Shown one piece after another: positions 44,323 to 53,007 of a stretch of 64,000 nt of DNA. Within the stretch, counting starts at the first letter, position 1; each line of letters starts with the position of its first letter. The translations under genes were made by a program, and so were the position numbers. The notes beneath the pieces are model-generated. The model ran no database searches, was not told the origin of the DNA, and saw nothing but the letters and a program-made list of their open reading frames with translations. Source of the stretch: Akkermansia biwaensis (GTDB lineage: Bacteria > Verrucomicrobiota > Verrucomicrobiia > Verrucomicrobiales > Akkermansiaceae); contig NZ_AP025943.1 in NCBI RefSeq assembly GCF_026072915.1, positions 930,001 through 994,000 on the forward strand, read 5' to 3'.

Positions 44323-45912
44323 ATGAAACTCCTTCCTCTTCTTACTTTCGGTTCCCTGGTCCTTCTTGCCGGATGCCAGCCGCGCGAATCCTCCATCCCG
44401 GCCCCGGCTCCCGAACCGGAACAGCAGCAGGCCCCCGCCATAACTCCGGAACAACCGGAGGAAACGCCTCCCACACCCCTCCCCGTGCCTTCCCCCACCA
44501 ACTCCATGGTGGGCATCAACGCCACCAATCAGGGATATGCCATGGTCCAGCCGTGGAGCAAGGAAAACCCGTCCTACAGTGAAGGCTTCGGCATCTATCT
44601 GGGGGACGGCAACATCCTCACTGCCGCCAACATCGTCTATTCCGCCAGCTTTGTGGAAGTAACTTCCTCCGACGGCTCCCAGACGGTTCCCGTGACCGTT
44701 ACGGCCTTTGACCCGGAAGCCAACCTCGCTCTGCTCCGCCTGAAAAACGAGAAAGACGCCGCTTTCCTGGACAAGCTGGTCCCCGTCACGCTGGGGAAAG
44801 CCCCCAAACTGGGGGACAAGGTGGAATTCTGGCAGTTTAACGCGGACGGCCTCCCCATCACCACGTCCGGCTCCATCCTGGCGACGGAAAGCTCCTGCCC
44901 GTTCACCAGCGGCGAACCCTTCGTCCTGTACAATGTCAAATCCTCCGTCACTCCTTTGAGGGGCGGCGCGGGCAACCCCGTCATGACCGGGAAGGAGCTG
45001 ATAGGCCTGAGCGCCAGCTGCAACCCTTCCGCGCAAAAGGTGCTGGCCGTCACCCAGACCATGATTTCCCGCTTCCTTGAACAGGCGCAGTCCGGCAAAT
45101 ACTCCGGCTTCCCGGCGGACGGCACACAGGTCACGGAACTGACGGACCCCGTCTTCCGCAAATACTTGGGGCTGCCTGAAAACGGCGGCGGCCTCTACGT
45201 CGCCAAACTGCCCGTTTACAGTTCCTTCTACAAGGCCGGCATACGCTCCGGAGACGTTGTGGAAAGCGTCAACGGCATCCCGCTGGACAGCAAGGGGCTG
45301 ATCAAGGACCCCTCCCTGGGACCCGTCTCCGCCAACTTCCTGTTCCGCGACTCCGCCAAACCCGGAGACGTCATCACGCTCGGCATCCGCCGCAAGGACA
45401 AGGACGGCGTCAGCCGGCCCATGACGGTGGACGTCACGCTGGACCGCGGCGCATTGGAAGGGGACCTGGTCAATCCCGCCCCCTTTGTCGCGGAACCGCG
45501 CTACCGCATTTACGGCGGCCTGGTCTTCGTTCCGCTGACGGGCGCCCTGGTGGGAGAAATCAACAAGCTCAGCAAAAACCGCCCTCCCCTCAACCTGGTT
45601 GAGGCCATCGAAAAGAAAGAGGAAATCCGGAAAAAAGGCGTGGATGAAATCGTGGTCTTTCTGGTAGCCCTTCCCACGCAGGCCACCCTGGGGTACGCCA
45701 CCATGAGCCCCTCCATCGTGGAAAAGGTGGACGGAATCCAGGTAAAGAATTTCAAACACCTCAACCAGCTTCTGGACAGGCCCGCCCCCGGAGGCACGCA
45801 CCGCATTGAAGTCAGCCAGCAGCCGTACACCATGTACATGTCACAGCAGGAGGCGGCCAAGGCGGACCGCTTCATCCAGATGCGGGCCGTTCCCGTACTC
45901 CGCAGGGACTGA
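44323..45912 (+). CDS. Lipoprotein pseudoprotease paralogue of the Deg-type protease
   Basis: This 529-residue protein starts with a lipoprotein signal peptide and lipobox LLAGC (Cys about residue 18), then a Pro/Glu-rich linker and a trypsin-like fold aligned with its neighbour. All three catalytic positions are changed: His to Asn103 (TAANIV), Asp to Asn134 (DPEANLALL) and Ser to Ala216 (GGAGNPV). PDZ-like regions follow, e.g. AGIRSGDVVESVNG. It therefore cannot be a serine protease and more likely binds substrates or regulates the active paralogue 5 nt upstream. Being lipidated, it would sit on a membrane. The adjacent arrangement suggests they act together. Confidence 0.88.
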   Translation: MKLLPLLTFGSLVLLAGCQPRESSIPAPAPEPEQQQAPAITPEQPEETPPTPLPVPSPTNSMVGINATNQGYAMVQPWSKENPSYSEGFGIYLGDGNILTAANIVYSASFVEVTSSDGSQTVPVTVTAFDPEANLALLRLKNEKDAAFLDKLVPVTLGKAPKLGDKVEFWQFNADGLPITTSGSILATESSCPFTSGEPFVLYNVKSSVTPLRGGAGNPVMTGKELIGLSASCNPSAQKVLAVTQTMISRFLEQAQSGKYSGFPADGTQVTELTDPVFRKYLGLPENGGGLYVAKLPVYSSFYKAGIRSGDVVESVNGIPLDSKGLIKDPSLGPVSANFLFRDSAKPGDVITLGIRRKDKDGVSRPMTVDVTLDRGALEGDLVNPAPFVAEPRYRIYGGLVFVPLTGALVGEINKLSKNRPPLNLVEAIEKKEEIRKKGVDEIVVFLVALPTQATLGYATMSPSIVEKVDGIQVKNFKHLNQLLDRPAPGGTHRIEVSQQPYTMYMSQQEAAKADRFIQMRAVPVLRRD

Positions 45913-45957
45913 GCCTGCCGTCCCGATACGCCGCCGTTTTACAGCATACGTTCTGAA

Positions 45958-47115
45958 ATGTCCCTCCACACGCTGAACATCCATCTGGATTTTCCCTACA
46001 GGGTCGCCTTCACCCACGGGGTTTTCCGGCCGGAAAACGACGCACTGGCCGGGCTGATGGAGCAGAGAGAGGGAAGCCGCGTCCTCGTCCTGGTGGAAGA
46101 AGGACTGGAACGGTTCTACCCCTCCCTCCCGGCGGACATCGACCGCTACTTCACGGAACGGGCCGGAACAGCGGACTATGCCGGGCGCCGGACCGTACCG
46201 GGCGGGGAGGCGGCCAAAACCACCTTTGCCGCTTGGGAAGCGGCCCTGCGCCACATCGTGGAAGCGGGGATCGACCGTCATTCCCATATCGTCGCCGTGG
46301 GCGGCGGAGCCTTTCTGGACGTGGCGGGCTTTGCGGCCGCCACCGCCCACCGCGGCATCCGCCTGCTGCGCGTGCCCACCACCACCCTCTCCCAGGCGGA
46401 TTCCGGCGTAGGCGTCAAAAACGGCATCAATTTCATGGGGCAGAAAAACTATTTGGGCACCTTCGCCGTGCCCTGGGCCACCCTGAACGACTTCCTCTTT
46501 CTGCACTCCCAGCCCTTCTCCCTCAAACGCGCGGGCCTTGCGGAGGTGGTAAAGGTAGCTGTCGTGAAAGACGCCGTTTTCTTCGACTGGCTGGAGGAAC
46601 ACGCCGGAGCCCTGGCCGCATGCAGGCCGGACATACTGGAACACGCCGTAGAGCGTTCCGCCCTGCTCCATGCGGAACACATCGCCCGCGGAGGAGATGC
46701 CTTTGAAATGGGCTCAAGCCGCCCCCTGGACTTCGGCCACTGGGCTGCGCACTACATGGAAACCATGTCCGGCTATACGCTGGGCCATGCGGAAGCCGTC
46801 TCCGTGGGAATGTGCCTGGACATTCTTTACTCCGTCAAAAAAGGCTGGCTGCCCTCCCGGCAGGCGGAACGGATCATTGCCGTCCTGAAATCCCTGGAAC
46901 TGCCCGTTTTCCATCCTCTTCTCACCCGGAGAACGAAGGACGGCGCATGCGAAATCCTGAAAGGGCTGGAAGCCTTCCGCGAGCACCTGGGCGGCCATCT
47001 GACCGTTCTGATGCTCACCGGCATCGGAAAGGGAATGGACGTCCATGAAATAGACGCCGCCCTGATGGAGGAATGCATCCGGGAAATGCAGGTACAGGCG
47101 GCTTCCGCAGAATGA
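45958..47115 (+). CDS. EboD-like sugar-phosphate cyclase (3-dehydroquinate synthase family)
   Basis: The 385-residue enzyme belongs to the sugar-phosphate cyclase superfamily with AroB. It has the NAD-binding VGGGAFLDVAGFAAATAHRG, RVPTTTLSQADSGVGVKNG and the metal ligands in AGLAEVVKVAV (Glu), DFGHWAAH (His) and LGHAEAVSVG (His). The long ATAHRGIRLLRVPTTTLSQ, NYLGTFAVP and DFLFL features resemble EboD, a 3-dehydroquinate-synthase-like protein of eustigmatophyte/bacterial ebo clusters, more than AroB proper. No other ebo genes are nearby. It could still act in the shikimate pathway; substrate is not proven by sequence. Confidence 0.75.
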   Translation: MSLHTLNIHLDFPYRVAFTHGVFRPENDALAGLMEQREGSRVLVLVEEGLERFYPSLPADIDRYFTERAGTADYAGRRTVPGGEAAKTTFAAWEAALRHIVEAGIDRHSHIVAVGGGAFLDVAGFAAATAHRGIRLLRVPTTTLSQADSGVGVKNGINFMGQKNYLGTFAVPWATLNDFLFLHSQPFSLKRAGLAEVVKVAVVKDAVFFDWLEEHAGALAACRPDILEHAVERSALLHAEHIARGGDAFEMGSSRPLDFGHWAAHYMETMSGYTLGHAEAVSVGMCLDILYSVKKGWLPSRQAERIIAVLKSLELPVFHPLLTRRTKDGACEILKGLEAFREHLGGHLTVLMLTGIGKGMDVHEIDAALMEECIREMQVQAASAE

Positions 47116-47131
47116 GCCTTTCCCCGGAAAC

Positions 47132-48346
47132 CTACTTGCCGTTCAGATAATCCAGAATAATCCGCACTTCCGCCTTCACGCCGTTGAGCAAGGCGCTGTC
47201 ATCCGCCCTGAAGCCGGGATTGTGGTTGGGGGGACCGTCACCGGAACCCACGATCATGAAATAGGTCGGCGCTACCTGCGCATAATAGGAAAAATCTTCA
47301 CTGGCGGAAAGTCTCGGGGCATCGAACACGTTTTTCGCGCCCACCGCCTCCATGGCGGCCTTCTTCGCCAGTTCCCGGAGAGCGGCATCATTCTGAATAG
47401 CCGGGTAGCCGAGTACGTAATCCAGCTTGTACGCCGCCCCGTTGGCCTCGCACACATGGCCGATGATGGAACGGACGCGCTCCTCCATCAACTTGCGGGT
47501 TTCCGGCGTGACGGTGCGGATGGACGCGGCCAGCTCCGCCTTGCCGGGAATCACGTTCGGAGCGTCTCCCGACTGGAACTTTCCGACGGAAACCACGGCC
47601 ATTTCCCCGGGCGTCACATTGCGGGACACGACGGTCTGAAGCATCATCACGATCTCAGACCCCGTCACGATGGGGTCCACGCCCATCTGAGGCATGGAAC
47701 CGTGGGAACCCTTTCCCTGAATGGTCAGGAAAAATCCGTCCGATGAAGAAGAAGCGGCGCCTGCCGGCAGCATGCCGATGGACCCCGCCGGCATGTTGGG
47801 AATGACGTGCGCGCCGAAAATGGCGTCCACCCCCTTCAGCTTTCCGCTCTTGATGATCTGCAAGGCTCCGCCGGGGGACTTTTCCTCCGCATGCTGGAAA
47901 ATGAAATAAACCGTGCCTTGCAGTTCCTCCTGCATGCCGGAAAGGACCTTGGCGGTTCCCAGCAGCATGGCCGTATGCATGTCATGGCCGCAGGCATGGC
48001 TGACGCCCGGCGTCTTGCTGGCAAAGGAAAACCCGGTTTCCTCCTGCACGGGAAGGGCATCCATGTCCGCCCGGAAACCCACGGTACGGCCCGGTTTGGC
48101 TCCGCGGAGAATGCCTATGACGGAAGTTTCCGCAGGCCGGACGACTTCAATATTGCCGAAGGAGCGCAGCATGTCGGCCACATATCTGCCTGTATTGTAT
48201 TCCTTGAAGGAAAGCTCCGGATTCTCGTGGAGATGATGCCTCCATTCCACCACATTTCCGGCGACGGACTGCACATCGGTCTGCTGCGCACCCGCCGCGG
48301 ACAGGCAGCAGCAAAAAAGCGCCACGGACCAATAAGACTTTTTCAT
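47132..48346 (-). CDS. Secreted M20-family amidohydrolase/carboxypeptidase
   Basis: The 404-residue protein has a signal peptide (to about residue 20, AAGA) and an M20D-type catalytic domain with a dimerisation insert. Motifs are HENPELSFKEYNT, GFRADMDALPV, SHACGHDMHTA, QHAEEKSPGG and the late PNHNPGFRADDSAL. These match the amidohydrolase/N-acyl amino-acid hydrolase branch, cleaving amide bonds with a zinc-type site outside the cytoplasm. It is convergent with the EboD-like gene, with 16 nt between stops. Substrate is not predictable; indole-acetyl or acyl amino acids and small peptides are family examples. Confidence 0.88.
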   Translation of the reverse strand: MKKSYWSVALFCCCLSAAGAQQTDVQSVAGNVVEWRHHLHENPELSFKEYNTGRYVADMLRSFGNIEVVRPAETSVIGILRGAKPGRTVGFRADMDALPVQEETGFSFASKTPGVSHACGHDMHTAMLLGTAKVLSGMQEELQGTVYFIFQHAEEKSPGGALQIIKSGKLKGVDAIFGAHVIPNMPAGSIGMLPAGAASSSSDGFFLTIQGKGSHGSMPQMGVDPIVTGSEIVMMLQTVVSRNVTPGEMAVVSVGKFQSGDAPNVIPGKAELAASIRTVTPETRKLMEERVRSIIGHVCEANGAAYKLDYVLGYPAIQNDAALRELAKKAAMEAVGAKNVFDAPRLSASEDFSYYAQVAPTYFMIVGSGDGPPNHNPGFRADDSALLNGVKAEVRIILDYLNGK

Positions 48347-48834
48347 GGTTTGAATAGACGAGTCGTTGTCTTTTATTCAGACAATTCCTCCACATTTCCA
48401 TTTCATGAAAATGTGCCATCATATGACGGCCTTTTTAAAGTAAACTCGCCCGGGGGGATGCTGCGGCAAATTCGCCATGACAGCCTCTATCCCCTGAAAG
48501 GGCAAATACCATGGGAAACATTTCCCGGATTTCCTTAAAGTGTCTAAATCCGGGTTTCTCCGGTCCCTTTACGGGCTGCGGACCATGGAATCCGTTTACT
48601 TCAGTTTAAAAGAGAAATAATGCCCCGGAGTTTTTCATCTCCTTCATCGACTATGGATAGTACTTCTGGTAAGAATGGCACGGAATGCCGGACAACATAC
48701 AAGCCGGCGTCTGTACCGGAAATCAGCCGACGCCCGCAGCACGGAAAGCGATTCCGGCAAAAATAAAAGGCATTGGAAAGATGCGTCACCTCTTGGCAGG
48801 TAGAATTATCCCAACAAAAACTTACCTGAAAAAA
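48347..48834. other. Intergenic region upstream of the M20 gene
   Basis: The ~490 bp between divergent genes at 48346 and 48835 contain no recognisable protein gene, RNA or repeat. Parts are AT-rich and may contain promoters for both sides. Confidence 0.5.
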
Positions 48835-49326
48835 ATGAAAACCGTTTTTAAATGGATAGCAGGCCTCCTGATTGCGGCAGGGGCCGTATGGATCGCCATG
48901 CCGTTTGCCTTCATGTATCCTTTTTTATACGTCAAATACAGCTTAAATCCTGATATGACTCCTGCCACGATGGAGAAGATCATTAAGGAAAAACCTAAAG
49001 ACATATACGAAATAGAACAGCGATTGAATAGAAAGAGGATTCTTCCCGGCCGGAATGACTCCGATTTCCAGTCTTACAGGGAACGGCTGGAACGAGCTAC
49101 GGCCAGATATGCGGCGGAGGGAAAACTGACTTCCCTGCCCGTCAACTGGTATTGCGGGAATACGCAGGTCGCTGAAGTAACATATATAGCCGGCTATGAG
49201 ACAAGAACAGCGTGGGGAAGAACGAAAGCCAACCTGGGCGATCTTTCGGACAAAACGACTTACTATTTCCTCCTTGACGGGAATCTGCGCCTCCTGGGCT
49301 GGATGAAAGAAGAATCAGACGAATAG
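48835..49326 (+). CDS. Hypothetical membrane-anchored protein
   Basis: The 163-residue protein starts with a basic residue and a transmembrane or signal helix (about residues 5-35), then a charged, helical segment (DIYEIEQRLNRKRILPG) and a beta-rich end (YYFLLDGNLRLLGWMKE). It is not recognised. The ATG at 48835 is taken because earlier codons lack protein character. It ends 26 nt before the stop of the oppositely oriented ATPase gene. Confidence 0.6.
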   Translation: MKTVFKWIAGLLIAAGAVWIAMPFAFMYPFLYVKYSLNPDMTPATMEKIIKEKPKDIYEIEQRLNRKRILPGRNDSDFQSYRERLERATARYAAEGKLTSLPVNWYCGNTQVAEVTYIAGYETRTAWGRTKANLGDLSDKTTYYFLLDGNLRLLGWMKEESDE

Positions 49327-49352
49327 GAATATGCGTATCAACCGCATGTTCA

Positions 49353-50138
49353 TCACCGTGGAACGGCCGCCAGCAAGGTCTGCGTGTATTCATGGGACGG
49401 GGAGGAAAATACCTCGTCGGCATCCCCGTATTCGACGATGCGCCCCTTGCGCATGACGGCAATCCTGTCCGCGATGTAATGGACCACGGACAAATCGTGG
49501 GAAATGAAAATCATGGTCAGGTTCAAATCCCGGGCAAGCGTCATGAGAAGATTCAGAATCTGGGACTGGATGGAAACATCCAGCGCGGAAACGGGTTCGT
49601 CCGCAATCACCAGCCGGGGTTCCGGCGCCAGGGCGCGGGCAATCGCCACCCTCTGCCGCTGTCCCCCGGAAAACTCATGCGGGTATTTCCGCATCAGGGC
49701 AGGGCTCAGCCCCACCCTTTCCATCAGTTCCGCCACATCATCCCGCATCTGGGAGAAAGTTCTCTTGCGGCGGCGGCATTCCAAAGCCTCCTTCAGCGTC
49801 GCATAAACGGTAAAGCGGGGATTCAGGGATGCGTACGGGTCCTGGAAAACCATCTGGAAATCCGGGCGGCGCTTCCTGACCTCGGACGGGGAAAGGGCCG
49901 TCAGTTCCTCCCCTTCCAGGAAAATGCGGCCTTCCGTGGGTTTCTGGAGCAGCATCACCGTGCGGGACAGCGTGGACTTGCCGCAGCCCGACTCTCCCAC
50001 CAGTCCCAGGATTTCTCCCTTTTCCACGGAAAGGGATACCCCGTCCACCGCCACGACGGACGCCGGTTTGCGGGAGGAGAGCATCCCCTGCACCGCAGGA
50101 AAGACGACACTCACATGATCCAGTTCCAGAAAAGCCAT
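49353..50138 (-). CDS. ABC transporter ATP-binding protein, OppF/DppF-like
   Basis: The 261-residue ATPase has Walker A GESGCGKST, the Q-loop, signature SGGQRQRVAIARAL, Walker B VIADEPVSALD and the H-loop ISHDLSVV. Sequence around these resembles OppF/DppF, ATPases of peptide importers. It lacks the C-terminal ~60-residue oligopeptide-transporter extension and no permease, binding protein or OppD gene is adjacent. It may work with components encoded elsewhere or be a lone remnant. The start ATG at 50138 is the first in frame. Confidence 0.85.
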   Translation of the reverse strand: MAFLELDHVSVVFPAVQGMLSSRKPASVVAVDGVSLSVEKGEILGLVGESGCGKSTLSRTVMLLQKPTEGRIFLEGEELTALSPSEVRKRRPDFQMVFQDPYASLNPRFTVYATLKEALECRRRKRTFSQMRDDVAELMERVGLSPALMRKYPHEFSGGQRQRVAIARALAPEPRLVIADEPVSALDVSIQSQILNLLMTLARDLNLTMIFISHDLSVVHYIADRIAVMRKGRIVEYGDADEVFSSPSHEYTQTLLAAVPR

Positions 50139-50274
50139 ATCCCCACTTTAACAGGTGTTCCGGAACAAGACAAGATACCAACCGTGCCAGCTTCGTCAAC
50201 ATGGGCGCCGCCAGCCCTCCCGGCAGAGCAATTCATCCCGGCAGTAATAAGAACAGGGCGGCTTTCCTTTCTCT

Positions 50275-50715
50275 TCATGAGCCCGGAGAATCATCCTCCG
50301 GCTTGAAAGACCAGCGGAACAGCTGCACCAGGACATAAACCGCCGCATCGCCGAGAATAGCCGTTCCTCCGGCCCAAAAGCCCCCGAAAATGAAAATAAG
50401 CCCGGCCTGGGCGTCGCTCCGCAAATATCCCGGCGTGGCGACCGACCACAGCCAGTAAAAATGGCAAATGATGCCGATGATTAAAAAGGTAACCGTCTCC
50501 CACCTGTACTTCCGTCCGGTCCCCACGAAAAACCACAGCAGAAGCAGAAAATACCAGCCTCCGGACACAAGCCCGAAGAGGGGCTGCAACAGGCTTGAGG
50601 CTAGCACCATGTTCCAGATGAACATGCCGATGATCACTCCCATGAGCAGGCGGAAAACCGGATCATGCTTCACCGGTTTTTCCACAAGGCCCTTCCTGTC
50701 ATCCCCAGGCTCCAT
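50275..50715 (-). CDS. Hypothetical multi-pass membrane protein
   Basis: The 146-residue protein (ATG at 50715) has about four hydrophobic segments separated by short charged loops, e.g. LLMGVIIGMFIWNMVLA, WYFLLLLWFFVG and AGGTAILGDAAVYVLV. It is not recognised. A longer TTG start at 50796 would add 27 basic residues. Function unknown; context (orphan ATPase downstream) does not settle it. Confidence 0.55.
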   Translation of the reverse strand: MEPGDDRKGLVEKPVKHDPVFRLLMGVIIGMFIWNMVLASSLLQPLFGLVSGGWYFLLLLWFFVGTGRKYRWETVTFLIIGIICHFYWLWSVATPGYLRSDAQAGLIFIFGGFWAGGTAILGDAAVYVLVQLFRWSFKPEDDSPGS

Positions 50716-51104
50716 GAAAGCCGTTTTATCCGCACATTCCCCCGGCAGCAAGTAAAAACGCTTCCGTCCGGGCTGCCTGTATTCCCGGTCAACCAATTCC
50801 GGAGAAAGGGGAAATGAACAGACCGCCCGGATTCATCCCTGTGGCAGCAACAGGACGGTAAAATAGCGGCAAACCATCGCCCTGACGGTTATGGCGAGAA
50901 TCCGGACACCGATCATGGATGATGGATTTTTCCGTCAACAGGCGGGTTTCCTGTTGAAGAGCGGCATGACTGCATGCGCAAGGAATAACCCATGATTCAC
51001 TCATCAGGAAAACTGCCGCCCCAGAGGGGACCAGGGATTCGGCAACATGAAAAAGAGCCGCTCCCCTCGCAGGGAACGGCTCCTGAAATTCAGTTCATCC
51101 GGGC
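50716..51104. other. Intergenic region containing the tsf terminator
   Basis: About 390 bp. It holds the tsf terminator at 51050-51084 and a 7-bp stem (CAACAGG / CCTGTTG) near 50940. An open frame at 50789-51004 on the minus strand is not convincing. Otherwise nothing is recognised. Confidence 0.5.
51050..51084 (-). terminator. Rho-independent terminator of rpsB-tsf
   Basis: On the minus strand, GAGCCGTTCCC pairs with GGGAGCGGCTC (one G-U pair) across a 6-nt loop, followed by TTTTT. It lies about 20 nt after the tsf stop. Confidence 0.88.
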
Positions 51105-51977
51105 TTACGCGCCAAGCTGGTAGCGGACGAAGGAGACGACGGAGATTTCGTCGCCGAGTTCCTTGCCGACCTGCTTGAGCAGGGCGTCCACAGACACGGA
51201 AGGATCCTTCACGAATCCCTGGTTCAGCAGGCAGGACTGGGCATACAGGGCCTTCAGCTTGCCGGGCAGGATTTTTTCCAGCAGGTGTTCCGGCTTGCCT
51301 TCCTGAATGAGCTGCTGGCGCGCGATTTCCTGTTCTTCAGCCACAAAGGCGGGGTCCAGGCTGTCGGAGCTGACGCTCTTGGGAGCGGCGGCGGCGATGT
51401 GCAGGGTCAGGTCCTTGACCAGGGCCTTGAACGCGTCGCTCTTGACGGTTTCTTCCTTGCCGGCCTTGACGGACAGCAGAACGCCGACCTTGCCGCCCAT
51501 ATGGATGTAGGAGGCGATGGTGCCGTTGCCGTCCACCGTCAGGCGGGCGAATTTGCGCAGGCCCATGTTTTCGCCGATGGAGCTGCACATGGCCTTGATG
51601 TACTCTTCCGTGGTGCCTTCAGGCATGGAGACCTGCAGGGCTTCCTCCAGGGTGGAGGCCTTGGAGTCCGCGAGCGCCTTGGCAACGTCGTTCACCAGGC
51701 CCTGGAACTTGTCGCCCTTGGCGCAGAAGTCCGTTTCACAGTTGAGTTCAAGGATGATGCCGCAGCAGCCGCAGGGAGCTACGACGGTGCGGATTACACC
51801 TTCCTTGGCGTCGCGGTCAGCCTTGGCGGCAGCCTTGGCGATGCCCTTTTCACGAAGGTACTTCACGGCGGCTTCCATGTCGCCGTTGCATTCGTTGAGG
51901 GCCTTCTTGCAATCCATCATGCCGGCATCCGTCTTGTCACGGAGGGCTTTGACGAGAGCAGCAGTAATTTCTGCCAT
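51105..51977 (-). CDS. tsf: Translation elongation factor Ts
   Basis: EF-Ts exchanges GDP for GTP on EF-Tu. The 290-residue protein starts with AEITAALVKALRDKTDAGMMDCKKALNE, the conserved N-terminal module and first core signature, then EFLNCETDF-like ELNCETDFCAKGD in the core and a full second subdomain. The ATG at 51977 gives the family start; the upstream open frame is not coding. rpsB lies 31 nt upstream on the same strand, the standard pair. Terminator follows at 51050. Confidence 0.96.
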   Translation of the reverse strand: MAEITAALVKALRDKTDAGMMDCKKALNECNGDMEAAVKYLREKGIAKAAAKADRDAKEGVIRTVVAPCGCCGIILELNCETDFCAKGDKFQGLVNDVAKALADSKASTLEEALQVSMPEGTTEEYIKAMCSSIGENMGLRKFARLTVDGNGTIASYIHMGGKVGVLLSVKAGKEETVKSDAFKALVKDLTLHIAAAAPKSVSSDSLDPAFVAEEQEIARQQLIQEGKPEHLLEKILPGKLKALYAQSCLLNQGFVKDPSVSVDALLKQVGKELGDEISVVSFVRYQLGA

Positions 51978-52008
51978 AGTTTTTCTGTTCTTTCTAAATG
52001 GGGTTTGA

Positions 52009-52704
52009 TTAGGCGTTGGCGGCGGCGCCCTTGCCTTCGTTGATGGCCTTGACGATACAGTCAAGAATCAGACGGATGGAGCGGACGGCGTCGTCGTTGC
52101 CGGGGATCGGGAAATCGATGTCCTTCGGGTCGGCGTTGGTGTCAACCAGCACGCAGACGGGGATGTTCAGACGGTGGGCTTCGCGGATGGCGATGTCTTC
52201 ATGGTCGGCGCCGATGGCCACCATGGCGTCCGGAGCGCCGCCCATGTTGCGGATGCCCTGGAGGTTGCGTTCCAGCTTCTGGCGTTCGCGGTCCAGAGCG
52301 GCCAGTTCCTTCTTGGACATGCTCTTGAACTCGGGGGTCTTTTCAATCCCTTCGAGATAGGAAAGGCGTTCGATGCTCTTGCGGATGGTGCTCATGTTGG
52401 TGAGCATGCCGCCCAGCCAGCGGTGGTTCACATAGTACTGACCAGTGGCTTCCGCAGCTTCGCGGACGGCTTCCTGGGCCTGGCGCTTGCAGCCGACGAA
52501 GAGAATCTTCTTGTTGCGGCGGGCCAGATCAGCGAGGAAGGAGCAGGCCTTGTCCAGGCACTTTTCAGTTTCTTCAAGGTTGACGATATGAATACCGGCC
52601 TTGTCCTTGAGGAGGTACTTCTTCATGCTGGGGTGCCATTTGCGGGTCTGGTGGCCCAAATGAACACCGGCTTCAACCATCTGGTTAATCAGATCATTAA
52701 TCAT
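52009..52704 (-). CDS. rpsB: 30S ribosomal protein S2
   Basis: S2 is part of the 30S head/body junction. The 231-residue protein has NQMVEAGVHLGHQTRKWHPSMKKYL at the start and the blocks KILFVGCKRQAQEAVREAAE, RWLGGMLTNMSTIRKSIERL and PDAMVAIGADHEDIAIREAHRLNIPV. The ATG at 52704 is chosen by homology. Tsf follows by 31 nt. A near-consensus promoter lies about 120-145 bp upstream, leaving a ~110-nt leader that could carry autoregulation. Confidence 0.97.
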   Translation of the reverse strand: MINDLINQMVEAGVHLGHQTRKWHPSMKKYLLKDKAGIHIVNLEETEKCLDKACSFLADLARRNKKILFVGCKRQAQEAVREAAEATGQYYVNHRWLGGMLTNMSTIRKSIERLSYLEGIEKTPEFKSMSKKELAALDRERQKLERNLQGIRNMGGAPDAMVAIGADHEDIAIREAHRLNIPVCVLVDTNADPKDIDFPIPGNDDAVRSIRLILDCIVKAINEGKGAAANA

Positions 52705-53007
52705 ATATGTATGTAGGTGGCTTTCCTTGCGGCAGGAAAAGCGTTTTTTGGGGACTTCGACGCTTTCTACCCCTCCGATCCCCATTGTTTAGGTTGCGCC
52801 GAATCGCGCGAGGGACGGATAATATACCGCGCGCAGTCCTTCTTGTCAAAGCATAAATCATTGATTTACGAAACCATTCCGTCATCCGCCGCACTTCCCG
52901 GCGCCCGTGCCGTTCCAGACCTTCCGGGAGGCATGCGGACACTTATCGTACAAAAAACATGAACATGCCGCAAAACGGACTTGGAAAAAACGCCGGGCGG
53001 GCGTTCC
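52705..53007. other. Divergent region with the rpsB leader
   Basis: About 300 bp separate rpsB (minus) and the MATE gene (plus). The ~110-nt rpsB leader includes a 6-bp hairpin (stem 52722-52727 with 52734-52739) just before the start codon. The rest has no gene. Confidence 0.55.
52821..52849 (-). promoter_or_regulatory. rpsB-tsf promoter
   Basis: On the minus strand, TTGACA (52844-52849) and TATATT (52821-52826) are spaced by exactly 17 bp. This is one of the best sigma-70-type promoters in the window. Confidence 0.85.

Noticed and set aside
50789-51004. Small minus-strand frame of 71 residues downstream of tsf
   Set aside because: No start signal, no recognisable features, lies in a terminator region.
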